Part shown: one piece after another, positions 62,353-62,730 of the stretch
Layout: the number at the start of each line of letters is the position of its first letter
Position numbering within the stretch: the stretch's first letter is position 1
Assembly (NCBI RefSeq): GCF_002571225.1
Contig: NZ_NVEC01000034.1
Coordinates: forward strand, 1-62,730
DNA length: 62,730 nt
DNA from: Bacillus sp. AFS059628
Lineage (GTDB): Bacteria; Bacillota; Bacilli; Bacillales; Bacillaceae_G
Reading direction: 5' to 3'
Translations under genes and position numbers: made by a program
The notes under the pieces: generated by a model
What the model was told of the DNA's origin: nothing
The model's database searches: none
The model's input: the letters and a program-made list of their open reading frames with translations, nothing else

Positions 62353-62730
62353 TTATTTTGCATTTTTACGGCGAATAAATAGTAACATACCTATTAGGAA
62401 TGTTGAAAGCCCCGTTAAAATAGATGCAGGATAATGTGTTGCTGTATTAGGTAACTTATCGCCTTGTTTTTTCACATTATCTTTTACATTACCATCTTGG
62501 GAACCGTGGCCCCCCTGAGAACTGCTATCGCCTTTAACACGGTTGTCACCTTGAGAGCCACTGCCATCAGAACCGTTACCATTAGAACCGTTACCATCAG
62601 AACCGTTACCATCAGAACCGTTACCACCAGAACCGTTACCACCAGAACCGTTGTCGCCAGAACCGTTGTCGCCAGAACCATTGCCGCCAGAACCGCTGCC
62701 GCCAGAGCCATTGCCGCCAGAACCATTGCC
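62353..62730 (-). CDS. LPNTA-anchored surface protein with Gly-Asn/Ser repeats (C-terminal part)
   Basis: The frame open from the window end to TAA at 62353-62355 gives 125 residues; the 5' part is cut off. It begins with pentad repeats (GNGSG, GDNGS, DGNGS; 15-nt period at 62545-62730), then a hydrophilic linker (RVKGDSSSQGGHGSQDGNVK). A sorting signal follows: LPNTA, a hydrophobic span (ASILTGLSTFLIGMLLFI) and RRKNAK. LPNTA is the motif cut by sortase C (SrtC) in B. anthracis, where its known substrates act in sporulating cells, so covalent attachment to peptidoglycan is likely. Confidence 0.85.
   Translation of the reverse strand, partial: GNGSGGNGSGGSGSGGNGSGDNGSGDNGSGGNGSGGNGSDGNGSDGNGSNGNGSDGSGSQGDNRVKGDSSSQGGHGSQDGNVKDNVKKQGDKLPNTATHYPASILTGLSTFLIGMLLFIRRKNAK
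62545..62730 (-). repeat. 15-bp tandem repeat coding for Gly-Asn/Asp-Gly-Ser pentads
   Basis: At least twelve units of the type GGTAACGGTTCTGAT/GGC (minus strand), with near-exact copies side by side, reaching the window end. Copy number is likely to vary between strains. Confidence 0.85.

Noticed and set aside
62484-62726. Minus-strand frame rich in Val/Leu/Ala/Met repeats
   Set aside because: It is the out-of-frame reading of the 15-bp repeat; the neighbouring frame ends in a proper LPNTA sorting signal and stop, so that one is real.

Overview
The window is low-GC Firmicute chromosome whose gene content fits the Bacillus cereus group: a CotB spore-coat cluster, an arginine deiminase operon with its own Crp/Fnr regulator, a DesB-type acyl-lipid desaturase, a GH18-FnIII-CBM chitinase very close to the ~74 kDa B. 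cereus enzyme, and a surface protein with the LPNTA sortase signal. No tRNA, rRNA, IS element, prophage or CRISPR array was found. Several real starts are GTG or TTG, or lie downstream of the longest open frame; coordinates below use the start best supported by a ribosome binding site.

Layout. 0.1-4.5 kb: iron-siderophore ABC transporter (minus) divergent from a YumC-type ferredoxin/flavodoxin reductase, with two Fur boxes between. 4.7-7.6 kb: small unknown genes and three CotB-like coat genes behind a sigma-K promoter. 7.8-13 kb: homospermidine-synthase-like protein, an orphan PqqD/RRE-like protein behind a broken coupled ORF, a SAM-riboswitch-controlled cyclase-family hydrolase, a double P-loop ATPase and a YcgL-type nucleotidyltransferase. 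13-20 kb: MFS transporter, FAD/Rieske oxidoreductase, desaturase, polar amino acid ABC transporter. 20-28 kb: chemoreceptor, ArgR, arcA-arcB-arcD-arcC, ArcR. 28-34 kb: alpha-glucoside utilisation (oligo-1,6-glucosidase, PTS EIIBC, EEP hydrolase) with several cre/LacI-like operators. 34-39 kb: YhgE/Pip protein and TopB. 39-48 kb: thiamine salvage (two TPP riboswitches; thiM-thiE and a thiamine-precursor ABC transporter) around a Dcu transporter and a c-di-GMP-riboswitch-controlled chemoreceptor. 48-53 kb: unknown helical protein, ABC-F ATPase with an attenuator leader, and chitinase. 53.7-62.7 kb: small proteins, TetR/MFS pair, XRE regulator, YxiO-type MFS, phosphodiesterase, T-box-controlled ProRS, and the C-terminal part of an LPNTA-anchored repeat protein cut by the window end.

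The window is rich in RNA-level control: SAM-I, c-di-GMP-I, two TPP riboswitches, a proline T-box, and a translation attenuator (leader peptide, anti-terminator, terminator) before the ABC-F gene. Two signals stand out as not explained by annotated genes: a four-repeat Pho-box promoter at 51170-51232 that points at no gene and runs toward the 3' end of the chitinase gene, and the ABC-F leader at 49105-49260. A broken ATGA-coupled ORF before the PqqD-like gene suggests a decaying peptide-processing locus.
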